DNA of 64,000 bases from Photobacterium lucens (lineage in GTDB: Bacteria; Pseudomonadota; Gammaproteobacteria; Enterobacterales; Vibrionaceae). A program made the position numbers and the translations under genes. Location: positions 22,453-86,452 of the forward strand of contig NZ_SSMG01000001.1 in the NCBI RefSeq assembly GCF_009873615.1. Direction: 5' to 3'. Under the pieces are notes generated by a model. That model did no database searches. It saw only the letters and a program-made list of their open reading frames with translations, and had not been told where the DNA came from. Each line of letters begins with the position of its first letter. Within the stretch, counting starts at the first letter, position 1. Shown piece by piece: positions 30,350 to 40,258 of the stretch.

Positions 30350-30367
30350 AGCTTACAAGTGTAAGCT
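30350..30367. promoter_or_regulatory. 18-bp palindromic operator-like site before the acyl-CoA synthetase gene
   Basis: AGCTTACAAGTGTAAGCT, 18 bases with perfect 7-bp arms around AAGT (8-bp arms around AG allowing A·T continuity). It ends 17 bases before the start codon. It resembles, from memory, the TACA-N2-TGTA core of E. coli FabR operators. A repressor bound here would block transcription or early elongation of the gene. Confidence 0.5.
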
Positions 30368-30384
30368 AAAAAAACAGAGTACTT

Positions 30385-32208
30385 ATGGCACAACACGATT
30401 TTCATATTGTTCACCGCATTCGTAGCCAAATTGCCCGTTTAGGCGAGAAGGCAGCATTACGTCATCAAGTTGATGGTGAATGGCAAGATATTAGTTGGAA
30501 TTGTTTTGGTGAACAAATTCAGCAATTGGCGTTAGCGCTATTGCGTCAGGGTCTACAAGTTCAAGATAAAGTAGGTATTTTCTCAAATAATATGCCTCGT
30601 TGGACTGTGGCTGATTTTGCTACTTTATACAATCGTTGTATTACTGTTCCTATTTACCCAACAAGTACACCGCAACAAGCAGCTTATATTCTGCAAGATG
30701 CAAGCGTAAAAGTTTTATTTGTTGGCGAGCAGGCGCAAATGGATGCGGCTGTCGAAATTGCAGAACAATGCCCTCAGTTAGAGCGAATTGTTGCTTTATC
30801 TGATGATGTCGTTATTCCTAAGCACCCATTAGCTTGTCATTACAATGACTTTGTTAATCAAGCAAGCGTAGAGTATCAGCAAGAGCTAGATGCCCGTTTA
30901 GCTGAACAAGCAATGGATGATCTGATCACCCTTATTTACACCTCGGGTACAACTGGTACACCTAAAGGGGTAATGCTAGATTACGCGAATATTGCTTCAC
31001 AAATCGAAGCGCACGATCAGCGTTTAGCTTTAGATGAAGGCGACACATCACTGTGTTTCTTACCGTTATCACACGTATTTGAGCGCGCATGGACGTTCTA
31101 TGTGCTCCATCGTGGTGTGGTGAACTGTTATCTGTCAGATACAAACAAGTTAAAAGAAGCGTTAGTAACAGTAAAACCGCATTACATGTCAGCGGTACCA
31201 CGCGTATTTGAAAAAATTTACTCTGGTATTCACGACAAAGTTTCTCGTGCACCATTACACCGTAAAATGATCTTCACATGGGCGGTTAATATGGGCGCTA
31301 AGATGTCGGTTGCACGCCAAGAATGTCGTGAGCCATCTTGGTTATTGAAGAAATCTTATGCATTAGCTGAGAAAGTGGTGTTATCAAAACTGCAGGCAGT
31401 GCTCGGTGGTAACATTAAATTCATGCCATGTGGTGGTGCAAAACTGGATGCAGGTATCGGTCGTTTCTTTCATGCCATCGGTATTAATGTGAAGCTGGGT
31501 TATGGCATGACTGAAACCACAGCAACCGTATCTTGTTGGGATGACAGCTGTTATAACCCTGATTCCATCGGTATGCCAATGCCAGGTGCTGAAGTGAAGA
31601 TCGGTCAAGAAAACGAGATCTTAGTACGTGGTCCAATGGTGATGCGTGGTTACTACAACATGCCTGAAGAGACAGCGAAAAACTTCACTGAAGATGGTTT
31701 TTTGAAAACGGGTGATGCAGGCTTTATTGATGAGCAAGGTAATTTGTTTATCACTGATCGTATCAAAGAGTTGATGAAGACTTCTGGTGGTAAATACATC
31801 GCACCACAAGTGATTGAAGGGGCTATCGGTAAAGATCACTTCATCGAACAAATTGCTGTTATTGCGGATACCCGTAAGTTTGTATCAGCGCTTATCGTTC
31901 CGTGTTTTGAGACCCTTGAAGAGCACGCTCGTGAATTGAATATCAAATATAAAGACCGTTTAGAGCTGATCAAACATAGCCAAATTGTTGAGTTGATTGA
32001 AAAGCGTGTGGTAGAGCTACAAAAAGACTTAGCCCGTTTCGAGCAAGTGAAGAAATTTACCTTGTTACCAAAATCGTTCTCGATGGATCATGGTGAATTA
32101 ACCCCAACGCAAAAACTGCGTCGTAAAGTGATCCAAGATCGTTACCATCAAGAAATTGAACGAATGTATGAAGAAAGCCATAAAAAGGCCTCTCATAAAG
32201 ACGATTAA
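30385..32208 (+). CDS. Long-chain acyl-CoA synthetase (AMP-forming, FAA1 type)
   Basis: 607-residue adenylate-forming enzyme that activates fatty acids to acyl-CoA. AMP-binding P-loop [15 protein letters not shown] near residue 183, GYGMTETTA near 372, and the hinge and C-terminal motif [19 protein letters not shown] with [14 protein letters not shown] follow in order. It belongs to the COG1022 type and is longer than the classic FadD (about 560). It sits between leuO and ilvI, as in Vibrio. A palindrome just upstream suggests control by a fatty-acid regulator; this is inference. Confidence 0.9.
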   Translation: MAQHDFHIVHRIRSQIARLGEKAALRHQVDGEWQDISWNCFGEQIQQLALALLRQGLQVQDKVGIFSNNMPRWTVADFATLYNRCITVPIYPTSTPQQAAYILQDASVKVLFVGEQAQMDAAVEIAEQCPQLERIVALSDDVVIPKHPLACHYNDFVNQASVEYQQELDARLAEQAMDDLITLIYTSGTTGTPKGVMLDYANIASQIEAHDQRLALDEGDTSLCFLPLSHVFERAWTFYVLHRGVVNCYLSDTNKLKEALVTVKPHYMSAVPRVFEKIYSGIHDKVSRAPLHRKMIFTWAVNMGAKMSVARQECREPSWLLKKSYALAEKVVLSKLQAVLGGNIKFMPCGGAKLDAGIGRFFHAIGINVKLGYGMTETTATVSCWDDSCYNPDSIGMPMPGAEVKIGQENEILVRGPMVMRGYYNMPEETAKNFTEDGFLKTGDAGFIDEQGNLFITDRIKELMKTSGGKYIAPQVIEGAIGKDHFIEQIAVIADTRKFVSALIVPCFETLEEHARELNIKYKDRLELIKHSQIVELIEKRVVELQKDLARFEQVKKFTLLPKSFSMDHGELTPTQKLRRKVIQDRYHQEIERMYEESHKKASHKDD

Positions 32209-32228
32209 TGTTTTACTTTTAATAAATT

Positions 32229-32256
32229 AAGGAGCCTCTTGGGGCTCCTTTTTTAT
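32229..32256 (+). terminator. Terminator of the acyl-CoA synthetase gene
   Basis: Stem AAGGAGCC/GGCTCCTT with a six-base loop and a T-run. The following 32257-32534 is the ilvI upstream region. I see small hairpins (for example CAACC/GGTTG at about 32313-32327) but no convincing leader peptide. Confidence 0.9.
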
Positions 32257-32534
32257 TATCACTAGTGACATGTTTGGTATCGGCTTAATAATCTAGTTAT
32301 TGATATGGCAACCAAAGAGGTTGTTTGTAGAAATACTTATGAATAAGTCATTTGTTAGATTTTAACCGTAAACTCTATTTAGCTACTGGATCTAAATGCT
32401 GCAAAGGCGTTAAAGTTGTTACAGGTAACTGCGTTTTGTTATGACTTAGCGCAGCATACATAGCATGACAAGATCATGTGTTTATTAGGCTAAAAATAAG
32501 CCCTAACTATGTTTCATCGACCTGGAGACAAAAT

Positions 32535-34253
32535 ATGGAGATGTTGTCCGGCGCTGATATGATCGTACGTTCTATGATCGATCAAGGCGTTAAGCATATA
32601 TTCGGCTACCCTGGTGGCTCAGTTCTTGATATCTACGATGCCCTTCATGAGAAAAGCGATATTGAACACGTCCTTGTTCGCCATGAACAAGCCGCTGTGC
32701 ATATGGCTGATGGTTACGCGCGTGCAACGGGTGAAGTTGGTGTTGTGCTTGTCACATCAGGCCCTGGCGCAACCAATGCTATTACAGGTATCGCAACGGC
32801 CTATATGGATTCTATCCCAATGGTGGTGCTATCCGGTCAGGTAATGAGTAGCTTGATTGGTAATGATGCTTTTCAAGAATGTGATATGGTCGGGATCTCA
32901 CGTCCGGTGGTGAAACACAGCTTTTTAGTGACCAAGCCTGAAGACATTCCAGCGATCATTAAAAAAGCATTCTACATTGCGTCAACAGGGCGTCCTGGTC
33001 CTGTTGTGGTCGATATTCCAAAAGATATGCTAAACCCTGCAGAAGCGTATCCTTATCAATATCCAGAGTCGATTGCCCTTCGCTCTTATAATCCCACTAC
33101 GCAAGGCCATAAAGGCCAAATTAAACGCGGCGTAAAAGCATTGCTGTCTGCGAAAAAGCCCGTCTTATATGTTGGTGGTGGCGCGATCATGTCATCGTGT
33201 AGCGAGCAGTTGATAGAGCTTGCTGAATCATTAAATATTCCAGTAGTTAATACTTTAATGGGGCTTGGTGCGTTTCCCGGTACTCATAAGCAATGTCTAG
33301 GCATGTTAGGTATGCACGGGACTTATGAAGCCAATATGGCGATGCACAATGCTGATCTGATCTTTGGGGTAGGTGTGCGTTTTGATGATCGTACGACCAA
33401 TAACTTAGAGAAGTATTGCCCTGATGCGACCATCATGCATATTGATATTGATCCATCATCAATATCAAAAACGGTTTCTGCTGATATTCCTATTGTTGGC
33501 TCTGCTGATACTGTTTTAAATCAAATGCTAAAACAATTAAAAGAGCACGAAGTGAAAAATGATCAAGCTGCTATAGAGCAATGGTGGCAAGAGATCACAA
33601 CATGGCGTGATCGCCAATGTTTAAACTACGAGACGAGTAACGAGCGTATTAAGCCACAACAAGTGATTGAAGCGCTGCACCGTTTAACTGATGGTGATGC
33701 GTATGTTGCCTCAGATGTAGGTCAGCACCAAATGTTTGCTGCTCTCTATTATCCGTTTGATAAGCCTCGCCGTTGGATCAATTCAGGTGGTCTTGGCACC
33801 ATGGGCTTTGGTCTTCCAGCTGCGATGGGGGTGAAGTTTGCCCTGCCTGATGCAGAAGTGGTGTGTGTCACGGGGGATGGCAGTATTCAGATGAATATTC
33901 AAGAGCTATCGACCGCACTGCAATATGATATCCCAGTTAAAATTATTAACTTAAACAACCGTTTCTTAGGCATGGTTAAGCAGTGGCAAGACATGATCTA
34001 CCAAGGTCGACATTCTCACTCTTACATGGACTCAGTACCTGATTTTGCTGCTATAGCTGAAGCCTATGGCCATGTTGGTGTACGTATCTCAGATCCGAAT
34101 AAATTAGAAAGTGAATTAGAAAAAGCGTTAGCACTGAAAGATAAATTAGTCTTCATCGATATCAGCGTCGATGAAACGGAGCATGTGTACCCAATGTTGA
34201 TCCGTGGTGGTGCAATGAATGAGATGTGGCTAAGTAAAACGGAGAGAACATAA
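32535..34253 (+). CDS. ilvI: Acetolactate synthase III large subunit
   Basis: TPP-dependent enzyme making acetolactate or acetohydroxybutyrate for Val, Leu and Ile. ATG at 32535 is chosen because GGAGA precedes it and the protein then begins [14 protein letters not shown], 572 residues like E. coli IlvI (574); the frame opens 19 codons earlier without a good site. Features are [13 protein letters not shown], the catalytic Glu in [15 protein letters not shown], and the TPP motif [18 protein letters not shown] with [12 protein letters not shown]. It overlaps ilvH by one base. Confidence 0.96.
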   Translation: MEMLSGADMIVRSMIDQGVKHIFGYPGGSVLDIYDALHEKSDIEHVLVRHEQAAVHMADGYARATGEVGVVLVTSGPGATNAITGIATAYMDSIPMVVLSGQVMSSLIGNDAFQECDMVGISRPVVKHSFLVTKPEDIPAIIKKAFYIASTGRPGPVVVDIPKDMLNPAEAYPYQYPESIALRSYNPTTQGHKGQIKRGVKALLSAKKPVLYVGGGAIMSSCSEQLIELAESLNIPVVNTLMGLGAFPGTHKQCLGMLGMHGTYEANMAMHNADLIFGVGVRFDDRTTNNLEKYCPDATIMHIDIDPSSISKTVSADIPIVGSADTVLNQMLKQLKEHEVKNDQAAIEQWWQEITTWRDRQCLNYETSNERIKPQQVIEALHRLTDGDAYVASDVGQHQMFAALYYPFDKPRRWINSGGLGTMGFGLPAAMGVKFALPDAEVVCVTGDGSIQMNIQELSTALQYDIPVKIINLNNRFLGMVKQWQDMIYQGRHSHSYMDSVPDFAAIAEAYGHVGVRISDPNKLESELEKALALKDKLVFIDISVDETEHVYPMLIRGGAMNEMWLSKTERT

Positions 34254-34750
34254 TGCGTAGAATCATTTCAGTATTACTTGAAAACCAACCGGGCGCATTG
34301 TCTCGTGTGGTTGGTCTGTTTTCTCAGCGTGGCTACAACATTGAATCGTTAACCGTTGCACCAACTGATGATCCAACGCTTTCTCGTTTAAACATTACGA
34401 CAAATGTTAAAAATGAATCGGCTTATGAGCAGATTGAAAAACAACTGCATAAGCTGATCGATATTTTAAAAGTGAGTAATGTTACTGAGTCGGAACATGT
34501 AGAGCGTGAACTGATGTTAGTGAAAGTGAAAGCCAGTGGTTTTGCTCGCGCAGAAGTTAAACGCACTGCAGATATTTTCCGTGGACAGATCATTGATGTG
34601 ACCAGTCAGCTATACACCATTCAACTTGCAGGTACTGGCGATAAACTTGATGCTTTTCTGGAAGCTGTTGGTGAGGCAACTGAAATTATTGAAGTTGCTA
34701 GAAGTGGTGTCGTGGGTATGGCCCGTGGAGAGCGTGCATTAAGAGCATAA
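34253..34750 (+). CDS. ilvH: Acetolactate synthase III small (regulatory) subunit
   Basis: 165 residues that activate IlvI and confer valine inhibition. The N-terminal ACT domain is plain ([20 protein letters not shown], then [20 protein letters not shown]), followed by the ALS_ss C-terminal domain ([11 protein letters not shown] to the end). TAATG overlap with ilvI gives tight coupling. Ends before a strong terminator. Confidence 0.97.
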   Translation: MRRIISVLLENQPGALSRVVGLFSQRGYNIESLTVAPTDDPTLSRLNITTNVKNESAYEQIEKQLHKLIDILKVSNVTESEHVERELMLVKVKASGFARAEVKRTADIFRGQIIDVTSQLYTIQLAGTGDKLDAFLEAVGEATEIIEVARSGVVGMARGERALRA

Positions 34751-34768
34751 TCATAGCCGATTAATATT

Positions 34769-34804
34769 GAGCCGATTGTTGATAGCAGCAATCGGCTCTT
34801 TTGT
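34769..34804 (+). terminator. Terminator of ilvIH
   Basis: Stem GAGCCGATTG/CAATCGGCTC with a ten-base loop and a T-rich tail. Confidence 0.88.
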
Positions 34805-34883
34805 TTGTAATGGTTTAATAAACATAGACTAAGATTAATTGAGGAGCAGAAGGCAGGGAAGCGCTGTACCACAGAGGTAAGCG

Positions 34884-35015
34884 ATGCTGCAGCAATTTTT
34901 GGTCCGATTAACCACAGCTACTCTGGTTATTTTGGGGTTTAAAGTGAGTGCTATCTACTTTTTATTGGTAGTTTTACTACTCAATACCCATCATAAAGAG
35001 ATTTTTGGCTGGTAA
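34884..35015 (+). CDS. Small predicted membrane protein, 43 residues
   Basis: An ORF of 43 codons preceded by GAGGT five bases before ATG, lying between the ilvH terminator (34769-34804) and its own strong terminator (35021-35057). It opens MLQQFLVRLTTATLVILGF and has a second hydrophobic run SAIYFLLVVLLLN, then a polar tail HHKEIFGW. One long or two short membrane helices are possible. I do not recognise a family. Good ribosome-binding site, two flanking terminators and membrane character make it more likely than a chance frame. Confidence 0.55.
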   Translation: MLQQFLVRLTTATLVILGFKVSAIYFLLVVLLLNTHHKEIFGW

Positions 35016-35020
35016 GATCT

Positions 35021-35057
35021 AAAAAGCTCGCTAAGTGGTTAGCGAGCTTTTTATTAT
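35021..35057 (+). terminator. Bidirectional terminator between the small ORF and the GntR gene
   Basis: Thirteen-base-pair stem AAAAGCTCGCTAA/TTAGCGAGCTTTT with a GTGG loop and T/A-rich flanks on both sides. Confidence 0.9.
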
Positions 35058-35072
35058 TTTAAACTAAGCGTA

Positions 35073-35738
35073 TTAAAGATAGTTTTTAATATCTTCTACC
35101 GCACGTTCAAAGTGGGTGTGCATGATCTTTTGTGCGAGCTCAAGATCACGTGCTAGCACTGCTTTCATCAATGCTTCATGTTCACCTTCATCAGTGTAAC
35201 GATCTTCGACTTGTCGGGTTTTGCTGACCCAAATATGGCGATATCGCTTAATCTGATCATAGATATCATGGTAGATATCTAGCATCACAGGAGAATGCTC
35301 ACTGGTAAGAATTGCGGTATGGAAATCGCAATGACGTTGTTCCCATTCAGATAAATCTGTTTCATCTGACGTAGGATCAAGACGGCTTAGTTTATGGTAA
35401 GCAGTTAGGATATTAAGCTCCCATGCTTCATCACCATGGGTAATTGCACGCGTTAATAGCTCACGTGAAATAATTTTATTAGCACTGAAAAGATCCTGTA
35501 GCTCTTCAATAGAGACAGGAGCTACCCAGCAGCCTTTTTGTGGTGCAAATTTAATGTACTTCTTCCATGATAATTGCACCAATGCTTCACGGATTGGCGA
35601 TGCACCAACGTTGTAGCGTTCTTTTAGATCAGCTACAACCAGTTTTTGTCCAGGAGTGAGTTTACCGAGCAAGATGTCCTGTCGAATTACTTCCATAACC
35701 TGATTTGTTAAAGTCGGGCTAGACACGTGAGTCCTCAT
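35073..35738 (-). CDS. GntR-family transcriptional regulator (FCD/FadR subfamily)
   Basis: 221-residue regulator with an N-terminal winged helix-turn-helix (LGKLTPGQKLVVADLKERY, NVGASPIREALVQLSW, about 29-70) and an all-helical FCD ligand domain. The FCD domain has likely metal-ligand histidines in WEQRHCDFHTAIL and EHEALMKAVLARD. ATG at 35738 is used here; GTG at 35726 has a better-spaced GAGG and would give 217 residues. No neighbouring catabolic genes are present, so its target is unknown. Several FCD regulators sense small organic acids. Confidence 0.85.
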   Translation of the reverse strand: MRTHVSSPTLTNQVMEVIRQDILLGKLTPGQKLVVADLKERYNVGASPIREALVQLSWKKYIKFAPQKGCWVAPVSIEELQDLFSANKIISRELLTRAITHGDEAWELNILTAYHKLSRLDPTSDETDLSEWEQRHCDFHTAILTSEHSPVMLDIYHDIYDQIKRYRHIWVSKTRQVEDRYTDEGEHEALMKAVLARDLELAQKIMHTHFERAVEDIKNYL

Positions 35739-35741
35739 TAT

Positions 35742-35776
35742 TGTTATTATTATCCCGTTATTATTATTATTGGGAT
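35742..35776. repeat. ATT trinucleotide tract with inverted ATCCC/GGGAT in the GntR promoter region
   Basis: Two ATT-repeat blocks flank the sequence ATCCCG, and GGGAT follows the second block, so ATCCC and GGGAT form a spaced inverted repeat directly before the GntR-type gene. The remainder of 35777-35998 is AT-rich and shows no gene. Confidence 0.45.
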
Positions 35777-35998
35777 TTTGCTTTGCTGTATATCGAACTT
35801 TACAGTTCGGCTAAAATTAATTATACCTTGCTTTGTTTATTGCTTAAACATTTTAGATGGTATTTGGTCATTTATAGAAGGGATATCAAACTAGTGATGG
35901 CTTAATGAGCGATATAACCTCATGAGTTGTAGGTTATACCTCTTATCTTATAGAGATGTTCTTGAGTAATATATGTAGGATATGAGCTTAATTGATGA

Positions 35999-36030
35999 TA
36001 ATAAAAAAGGAGCCACATGGGCTCCTTTTT
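35999..36030 (-). terminator. Terminator of pykF
   Basis: Stem AAAAAGGAGCC/GGCTCCTTTTT with a five-base loop and T-run on the minus strand. Confidence 0.9.
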
Positions 36031-36048
36031 AGCATTTGTAAGTACGAA

Positions 36049-37461
36049 TTATAGTACGTGTACAGATGCAGTGTTAGTTGTACCTGAAGCAACAAGTGCA
36101 CCAGAAACCATAACAACGATGTCGCCTTTAGCGCCAAGACCAGTCTCAAGTGCTAGCTCTTTACCACGTAGGTAGAATGCGTCAGTACTTTCGATTGAAT
36201 CAACAACAACAGGAGTAACACCTTTAGATAGACATAGTTGAGCTGCTGTCTTAGTGTTTGTTGTTACTGCAAGGATGCGTGCAGTTGGGAAGTATTTACG
36301 TACAGAACGTGCAGACTTACCAGCTTCAGTAGCAACGATGATCAGTGGAGCATTTAGCTTCTCAGCTGTGTCTACTGCGCCTTTACATACCGCTTCAGTG
36401 ATACGTAGACGTGGGCTGTCTAGACGAGAGCCTAGCTCAGGCTTAAGAACGTCATCTGTACGAGCACAGATTTGAGCCATGATAGTTACAGCTTCGATTG
36501 GGTATTTACCCTTCGCTGATTCACCAGAAAGCATAACTGCGTCAGTACCATCCATGATTGCGTTAGCAACGTCGCCCGCTTCTGCGCGAGTTGGACGTGG
36601 GTTCTTGATCATAGAGTCAAGCATTTGAGTTGCAGTGATTACAACTTTACGTGCACGGTTACATTTCTCGATCATCATCTTCTGAGCGAAGATAACTTCT
36701 TCTACTGGGATCTCAACACCAAGGTCACCACGAGCAACCATGATACCGTCAGAAGCTTCAAGGATAGCGTCGAAGTTATCAACACCTTCTTGGTTCTCAA
36801 TCTTAGAGATGATTTGGATGTTTTCGCCACCGTTAGCTGCTAGAAGAGCACGGATCTCTTGTACGTCTTCTGCTTTACGGATGAAAGAAGCAGCAACGAA
36901 ATCAACGCCTTGCTCACAACCAAACTTAAGGTCTGCTTTGTCTTTTTCAGCAAGTGCTGGAAGTTTTACAGAAACGCCTGGTAGGTTAACACCTTTGTTT
37001 TCACCAAGGTCACCGTTGTTAAGAACTTTACACTTAACCTCAGTATCAGTTGTTTCAAGCACTTCCATTTCGATTAGACCGTCGTCTACTAGGATAGTGT
37101 TACCTTTAGTTAGATCTTTAGCGAAACCAGGGTAAGTTACAGCAACGCGGTTTTGGTTACCAACAACTGAAGTGTCAGTTGTGAAAGTGAACTCTTGACC
37201 AGCTACTAGAGAGAAGTCTTGACCGCCTTCTAGTTTGATTGTACGGATTTCAGGGCCTTTAGTATCTAACAGGATTGCTAGTTCTTTGCCTGTATTAGCC
37301 ATTACTTCGCGAAGGTTACGGATACGTTGACCGTGCTCTTCGAAGTCACCGTGTGAGAAGTTTAGACGCATTACGTTCATACCAGCGTTAGCTAGTTTAG
37401 TAAGCATTTCTACAGATTCAGTTTTAGGTCCAATCGTACATACGATCTTGGTCTTTTTCAT
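36049..37461 (-). CDS. pykF: Pyruvate kinase type I
   Basis: Final glycolytic step, phosphoenolpyruvate plus ADP to pyruvate plus ATP. 470 residues, the length of the fructose-1,6-bisphosphate-activated PykF type. Motifs are [13 protein letters not shown] at the start, [14 protein letters not shown] near 32, [10 protein letters not shown] near 65, metal-site [14 protein letters not shown] near 218, GDLGVEIP near 245 and [18 protein letters not shown] near 277. Single gene with its own terminator; GGAGAG precedes ATG. Confidence 0.97.
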   Translation of the reverse strand: MKKTKIVCTIGPKTESVEMLTKLANAGMNVMRLNFSHGDFEEHGQRIRNLREVMANTGKELAILLDTKGPEIRTIKLEGGQDFSLVAGQEFTFTTDTSVVGNQNRVAVTYPGFAKDLTKGNTILVDDGLIEMEVLETTDTEVKCKVLNNGDLGENKGVNLPGVSVKLPALAEKDKADLKFGCEQGVDFVAASFIRKAEDVQEIRALLAANGGENIQIISKIENQEGVDNFDAILEASDGIMVARGDLGVEIPVEEVIFAQKMMIEKCNRARKVVITATQMLDSMIKNPRPTRAEAGDVANAIMDGTDAVMLSGESAKGKYPIEAVTIMAQICARTDDVLKPELGSRLDSPRLRITEAVCKGAVDTAEKLNAPLIIVATEAGKSARSVRKYFPTARILAVTTNTKTAAQLCLSKGVTPVVVDSIESTDAFYLRGKELALETGLGAKGDIVVMVSGALVASGTTNTASVHVL

Positions 37462-37997
37462 TGAGGGTTCTCTCCAGACGAACTTTTACCCAAGGGGAAA
37501 TTATCACCATAGAACGATTATCATCATGTTAGTTTCTGTATTGCTACATCCTTTAATGAGATAACTGTTGATATGATGGTTGTAATAAAAAACTCGATAA
37601 ACATTACTTTATAAAAACGTTGGCGCTTTGATAAAGTGGTGGTATTGAATTTTTTATCGTTACTCATCGTTGGTTAGAGCTTGGTATTTCGTTAGCCAGT
37701 AATATGAAACTGTTTAATCAAATCCGTGATTAATAAGCGCAACATTATAGCAGAACTCTTTTTATTTGCACTTAGAGTTAAGAGGCTAAATGGTCTCATT
37801 GCTATGTGACGCAACGATGATGATTATGCTGAAAAATAAAAATAAAGTATTGTCATTTATCAAGAGTTGAAGGGTTATTCAATATTGTTTTAAGAAGACA
37901 ATATTTTCTTTTGTATTCAACTGACTATCGAGTAACTGATGAAATCTCAATGATGGCTTTTGTGAAGTGAATCGAAAGTGCGATTATTAGAAAAGCA
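37462..37997. other. Intergenic region between pykF and tRNA-Ile2
   Basis: 536 bases without a credible gene. The pykF promoter must lie in the first part. One clear structure is the 8-bp inverted repeat AATATTGT/ACAATATT at 37881-37905 with a nine-base loop, followed by a T-rich run on the plus strand. I see no coding frame with a ribosome-binding site. Confidence 0.6.
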
Positions 37998-38029
37998 AAA
38001 GGCCGAAATGGGTAACCATTTCGGCCTTT
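37998..38029 (-). terminator. Terminator after tRNA-Ile2
   Basis: Fourteen-base-pair stem AAAGGCCGAAATGG/CCATTTCGGCCTTT with a GTAA (minus: TTAC) loop, eight bases after the tRNA CCA on the minus strand. Confidence 0.88.
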
Positions 38030-38036
38030 CTGTATT

Positions 38037-38112
38037 TGGTGGCCCCTCCCAGACTTGAACTGGGGACCAAGCGATTATGAGTCGCCTGCTCTAACCACTG
38101 AGCTAAGGGGCC
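38037..38112 (-). tRNA. tRNA-Ile2 (CAT anticodon, lysidine-modified, reads AUA)
   Basis: 76-nt cloverleaf on the minus strand beginning GGCCCCTTAGCTCAGTGG and ending GGGGCC-ACCA, with the CCA encoded. The acceptor stem GGCCCC/GGGGCC is perfect. D-arm AGCTC..GAGC, anticodon arm GGCGA-CTCATAA-TCGCT and T-loop GTTCAAGTC are present. Its 5' half is the same as I remember for E. coli ileX/ileY, which marks it as the tRNA-Ile that needs TilS-made lysidine rather than a tRNA-Met. It is a single isolated tRNA gene near rpoD. Confidence 0.93.
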
Positions 38113-38271
38113 AATATGGGGCAAATTATAGGGGATGGTTCTGCCCTTGTCTAGCGATTAAGGTTTGGATTTTGTTTGCTTTTTCAACAGTTAGAAGAAT
38201 TAAAGTAAGCTAAAACTGAACATTGTATAGCGGTATTTCGACTTGACTTGTTATATACCGAGTTTGAGATA

Positions 38272-38302
38272 TAAAAAAAGCGAGCTCAGTGCTCGCTTTT
38301 TT
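38272..38302 (-). terminator. Terminator of rpoD
   Basis: Stem AAAAAAGCGAGC/GCTCGCTTTTTT with a five-base loop, right after the rpoD stop on the minus strand. Confidence 0.92.
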
Positions 38303-38315
38303 ATGTCGTGCTAGA

Positions 38316-40166
38316 TTACTCGTCTAGGAAACTACGTAGTACGTCTGAACGACTTGGGTGGCGTAGCTTACGTAGCGCTTTTGCTTCGATCTGACGAATA
38401 CGTTCACGCGTTACGTCAAACTGCTTACCAACTTCTTCTAACGTGTGGTCAGTATTCATATCAATACCAAAACGCATACGTAGAACTTTGGCTTCACGCG
38501 GTGTTAAGCCAGCAAGGACATCGTTCGTTGCTGCACGTAGATTCGTAGCTGTTGCCGCATCCATTGGTAATTGAAGTGTTGTATCTTCAATGAAGTCACC
38601 TAGATGTGAATCTTCATCATCACCAATTGGTGTTTCCATTGAGATCGGCTCTTTAGCAATCTTCAATACTTTACGGATCTTGTCTTCCGGCATTTGCATG
38701 CGTTCAGCCAATTCTTCCGGTAACGGCTCACGACCCATTTCTTGTAGCATTTGACGAGAAATACGGTTCAGCTTGTTGATCGTTTCAATCATGTGAACAG
38801 GGATACGGATCGTACGTGCCTGATCGGCGATTGAACGCGTGATTGCCTGACGGATCCACCATGTTGCATAAGTTGAGAACTTGTAACCACGACGGTATTC
38901 AAACTTATCAACGGCTTTCATCAAACCAATGTTACCTTCTTGGATTAGATCCAAGAATTGCAGACCACGGTTGGTGTATTTTTTAGCGATAGAAATAACC
39001 AGACGTAAGTTTGCTTCAACCATCTCTTTCTTCGCACGGCGCGCTTTCGCTTCACCGATAGACATGCGACGGCTGATGTCTTTAATACGCTCGATTGAAA
39101 GACCCGTTTCTTCTTCTAGCATGCGCAGTTTAATGGCTGAACGACGAAGATCTTCTTCGTACGTTTTTAAACGCTCAGCGTATGGCTTGCCAGAATTTAG
39201 TGCTTCATCAATCCAATCTTGGTTCGCTTCGTTACCTGCAAATAGTGTAACGAAGGTCTTTTTAGGCATCTTACTGTTGTCTACACACATGCGCATGATA
39301 AGACGCTCGTTAGTGCGTACTTTATCCATTGCATCACGTAGTGAGCCAACAAGGCGATCAAACTGTTTAGGGATCAGACGGAACTGCTTGAATACTTCAG
39401 AGAGTTCTTCCACCGCAAGTTCAGTTTGCTTGTTTTGACGACCATTGGTCTCAATTGCTAGCGCCATCTTGTCGTAAGCTTGGCGTAGCTCGATGAACTT
39501 TTCACGCGCAAGTTCTGGATCGATGCTACCGTCATCGTCATCGCTGCTTTCTGCGTCTTCGTCATCGTCATCTTCAAGATCTTTATCTTCATCTTCAAGA
39601 TCGGTTTCGCTTAGCTCTGAACCAATGTGTGTTGCAGTTGGTGCTGCTGTTGCTTCTTCGTTTGGATCAACAAAGCCTGAAATGATGTCAGTAATACGAA
39701 GCTCATCGGCTTCTACTTTGTCAAATTGCTCAAGCAGGTGAGCGATCGCAGAAGGGTATTCAGCGACTGAACATTGAACTTGGTTGATACCATCTTCAAT
39801 GCGTTTTGCGATATCAATTTCGCCTTCGCGAGTAAGTAGTTCAACCGTACCCATTTCACGCATGTACATACGTACAGGGTCTGTCGTGCGGCCGATCTCG
39901 CTTTCTACGCTTGATAATGCTTGCGCCGCAGCTTCAATGGCGTCTTCGTCGGCATTATCTTCAGTCATCATGAGTTCATCGGCATCAGGTGCTGTTTCAA
40001 CTACCTTGATACCCATGTCATTAATCATTTGAATAATGTCTTCAACCTGATCAGAATCTACAATGTCTTCTGGTAGGTGGTCATTTACTTCGGCGTAGGT
40101 CAGATAGCCTTGTTCCTTGCCTTTAGCAACAAGTAACTTTAGCTGTGACTGCGGATTTTGCTCCAT
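38316..40166 (-). CDS. rpoD: RNA polymerase primary sigma factor (sigma-70)
   Basis: Housekeeping sigma factor, 616 residues. Region 1.1 starts [16 protein letters not shown]. Region 1.2 ([11 protein letters not shown]) is followed by the large non-conserved insert rich in Asp/Glu ([18 protein letters not shown] near 195). Core regions 2.1-2.4 include [38 protein letters not shown] and [20 protein letters not shown]. Region 4.2 has [20 protein letters not shown] near the C-terminus. Last gene of the rpsU-yqeY-dnaG-rpoD group, 92 bases after dnaG. Confidence 0.98.
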   Translation of the reverse strand: MEQNPQSQLKLLVAKGKEQGYLTYAEVNDHLPEDIVDSDQVEDIIQMINDMGIKVVETAPDADELMMTEDNADEDAIEAAAQALSSVESEIGRTTDPVRMYMREMGTVELLTREGEIDIAKRIEDGINQVQCSVAEYPSAIAHLLEQFDKVEADELRITDIISGFVDPNEEATAAPTATHIGSELSETDLEDEDKDLEDDDDEDAESSDDDDGSIDPELAREKFIELRQAYDKMALAIETNGRQNKQTELAVEELSEVFKQFRLIPKQFDRLVGSLRDAMDKVRTNERLIMRMCVDNSKMPKKTFVTLFAGNEANQDWIDEALNSGKPYAERLKTYEEDLRRSAIKLRMLEEETGLSIERIKDISRRMSIGEAKARRAKKEMVEANLRLVISIAKKYTNRGLQFLDLIQEGNIGLMKAVDKFEYRRGYKFSTYATWWIRQAITRSIADQARTIRIPVHMIETINKLNRISRQMLQEMGREPLPEELAERMQMPEDKIRKVLKIAKEPISMETPIGDDEDSHLGDFIEDTTLQLPMDAATATNLRAATNDVLAGLTPREAKVLRMRFGIDMNTDHTLEEVGKQFDVTRERIRQIEAKALRKLRHPSRSDVLRSFLDE

Positions 40167-40258
40167 AGACGGTATCCAACTTCGGGTCTGAGTGATAATT
40201 TAGTATGCAGAGTTGCAAACCAGTCATTATAACAAATTTCTTAATTGTTGACTACTTA

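Noticed and set aside
32270..32296. Eight-codon frame MFGIGLII upstream of ilvI, considered as a branched-chain leader peptide
   Set aside because: It is too short, has no ribosome-binding site and is not followed by an antiterminator/terminator pair before ilvI.
38037..38112. CAT anticodon read as tRNA-Met
   Set aside because: The body matches tRNA-Ile2 of the ileX type, not initiator or elongator tRNA-Met.
39493..39741. Ser-rich open frame on the plus strand opposite rpoD
   Set aside because: It is the reverse complement of the acidic Asp/Glu insert of sigma-70, not a gene.
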